A stretch of 64,000 bases of DNA from Gallionella sp. (GTDB taxonomy: Bacteria > Pseudomonadota > Gammaproteobacteria > Burkholderiales > Gallionellaceae): NCBI GenBank assembly GCA_003153155.1, contig PLWV01000004.1, positions 102,578 to 166,577 on the forward strand, given 5' to 3'. The notes below the pieces were generated by a model. It was not told where the DNA came from and made no database searches. It worked only from the letters and a program-made list of their open reading frames with translations. The position numbers and the translations under genes are program-made. Positions 63,078 through 64,000 of the stretch are shown here, piece by piece. Positions within the stretch are counted from its first letter, which is position 1. Each line of letters opens with the position of its first letter.

Positions 63078-64000
63078 TCAGGGTAACAAGGGAATATTGT
63101 TCAAGGCGGTGGCTTCCGGCAACCCAAACATGATATTCATGTTCTGCACCGCCTGGCCTGCCGCGCCCTTGACCAGGTTATCGATCACCGACAACACCAC
63201 CACGGTATCGCCGCCCTGTGGCCTATGCACGGCGATACGACAATGATTCGCGCCGCGCACCGAACGCGTCTCGGGAAGACTGCCCGCCGGCATCACGTCC
63301 ACGAAAGGCTCGTTGGCATAACGCTGTTCGAACAGCGCCTGCAAATCCACCTCGCGCCGGGGCCGGGATAAAAGTTTTTCATCTATCAGCCTGCCATACA
63401 GCGTGGCATGGATGCCGCGTATCATCGGCGCGAGGTGCGGCACGAACGTCAAACCAATTTCTTTGCCGGCCGCGCGCGCCAGGCCCTGCTTTATTTCCGG
63501 CAAGTGGCGATGCCCTGCCACGCCGTAGGCCTTGAAGTTGTCCGCCGCTTCGGAGAACAAGATGGAGATTTCCGCTTTGCGCCCGGCGCCCGAAACCCCC
63601 GACTTGGCATCGGCGATCAAGCTGTTTGGCTCAATCACGCCTGCCTCCAGTAGCGGGATAAAGCCCAATTGCACCGCCGTGGGATAACAGCCGGGGTTGG
63701 CAACCAGCCGGGCTGATTTGATTTGTGAGCGGTTCACTTCCGGCAAACCATACACCGCCTCCGCAACCAGATCCGGGCAAGCGTGGCTCATGCCATACCA
63801 TTTTTCCCACGACGCAACATCCTGCAAGCGAAAGTCTGCCGCCAGATCGATCACCTTGACGCCCGCATCCAGCAGCGCGCGCACTTGCTGCATGGCAATG
63901 CCGGTGGGGGTGGCAAAGAACACCAGATCACATTTCTCGAGATGCGCCTGGTCGGGATGCGTGAACGGCAAATCCACATAACCGCGCAGACTGGGGAACA
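63078..64000 (-). CDS. argC: N-acetyl-gamma-glutamyl-phosphate reductase, 5' end outside window
   Basis: Third step of arginine synthesis (NADPH-dependent reduction of N-acetylglutamyl phosphate). The catalytic cysteine is in [15 protein letters not shown]; other blocks are [37 protein letters not shown] and [11 protein letters not shown]. The frame is open to the last base, and FPSLRGY precedes the GTG at 63977. That GTG is therefore internal, and about 50 N-terminal residues with the GGTGYTG nucleotide motif lie beyond the window. Confidence 0.96.
   Translation of the reverse strand, partial: FPSLRGYVDLPFTHPDQAHLEKCDLVFFATPTGIAMQQVRALLDAGVKVIDLAADFRLQDVASWEKWYGMSHACPDLVAEAVYGLPEVNRSQIKSARLVANPGCYPTAVQLGFIPLLEAGVIEPNSLIADAKSGVSGAGRKAEISILFSEAADNFKAYGVAGHRHLPEIKQGLARAAGKEIGLTFVPHLAPMIRGIHATLYGRLIDEKLLSRPRREVDLQALFEQRYANEPFVDVMPAGSLPETRSVRGANHCRIAVHRPQGGDTVVVLSVIDNLVKGAAGQAVQNMNIMFGLPEATALNNIPLLP

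Overview
The window looks like a chromosome segment of a betaproteobacterium. A Nitrosomonadales/Gallionellaceae-type organism (Sideroxydans or Gallionella relatives) fits best. The evidence is gene content and order: the macromolecular-synthesis block rpsU-yqeY-dnaG-rpoD, the tyrS/M23 peptidase/anmK and argC/DUF6776/bactofilin/erpA blocks, a DUF1841 gene, and abundant palindromic intergenic repeats. No marker here fixes the genus, so this placement is inference.

Layout. 1-9.6 kb: a 3'-truncated Mg2+ P-type ATPase gene, HU, a secreted PEBP-like protein, a DsbA/FrnE-like thioredoxin-fold protein, pirin, a Ser/Thr kinase fused to a cNMP-binding domain, a small cytochrome c, PduO cobalamin adenosyltransferase, a DUF1841 protein and endonuclease III. 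9.6-14.8 kb: a complete Rnf operon (rnfABCDGE) read leftward and overlapping nth. 15-21.2 kb: Kup potassium transporter, a dual-CDGSH Fe-S protein, a MarR regulator with a very clear autoregulatory promoter, then cysC-cysQ and manC. 21.5-29.3 kb: a CAU-anticodon tRNA, rpoD, dnaG, yqeY and rpsU, with tyrS divergent from an M23 peptidase gene; anmK follows.

30.4-61.5 kb is accessory. Its left end holds IS3 debris, an outer-membrane barrel gene and a 3' stub of rlmB. Then comes a Wzx/Wzy-type polysaccharide locus with an SLBB export protein, Wzz, VapBC, TviB/TviC enzymes for UDP-GalNAcA, an ORF6N protein, flippase, polymerase, four glycosyltransferases, three methyltransferases, an acetyltransferase, an AsnB-type amidotransferase and a secreted beta-helix protein. 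A Fic protein and a WecA-type initiating transferase follow. Last is a divergent pair: a Pat-like acyl-CoA-synthetase/GNAT acetyltransferase and an AcuC-like deacetylase. The right flank is erpA-bactofilin-DUF6776-argC, with argC cut by the window end. Because erpA and anmK are usually close neighbours in betaproteobacteria, the 31 kb between them reads as an inserted or expanded island.

The most unusual theme is the repeats. Several families of short palindromic elements fill the gaps, and three have entered coding sequences in frame: dnaG, the tviC-like epimerase gene and asnB. Two long copies of a REP-containing element, identical over about 85 bp, sit in opposite orientation inside the island and at its right edge.
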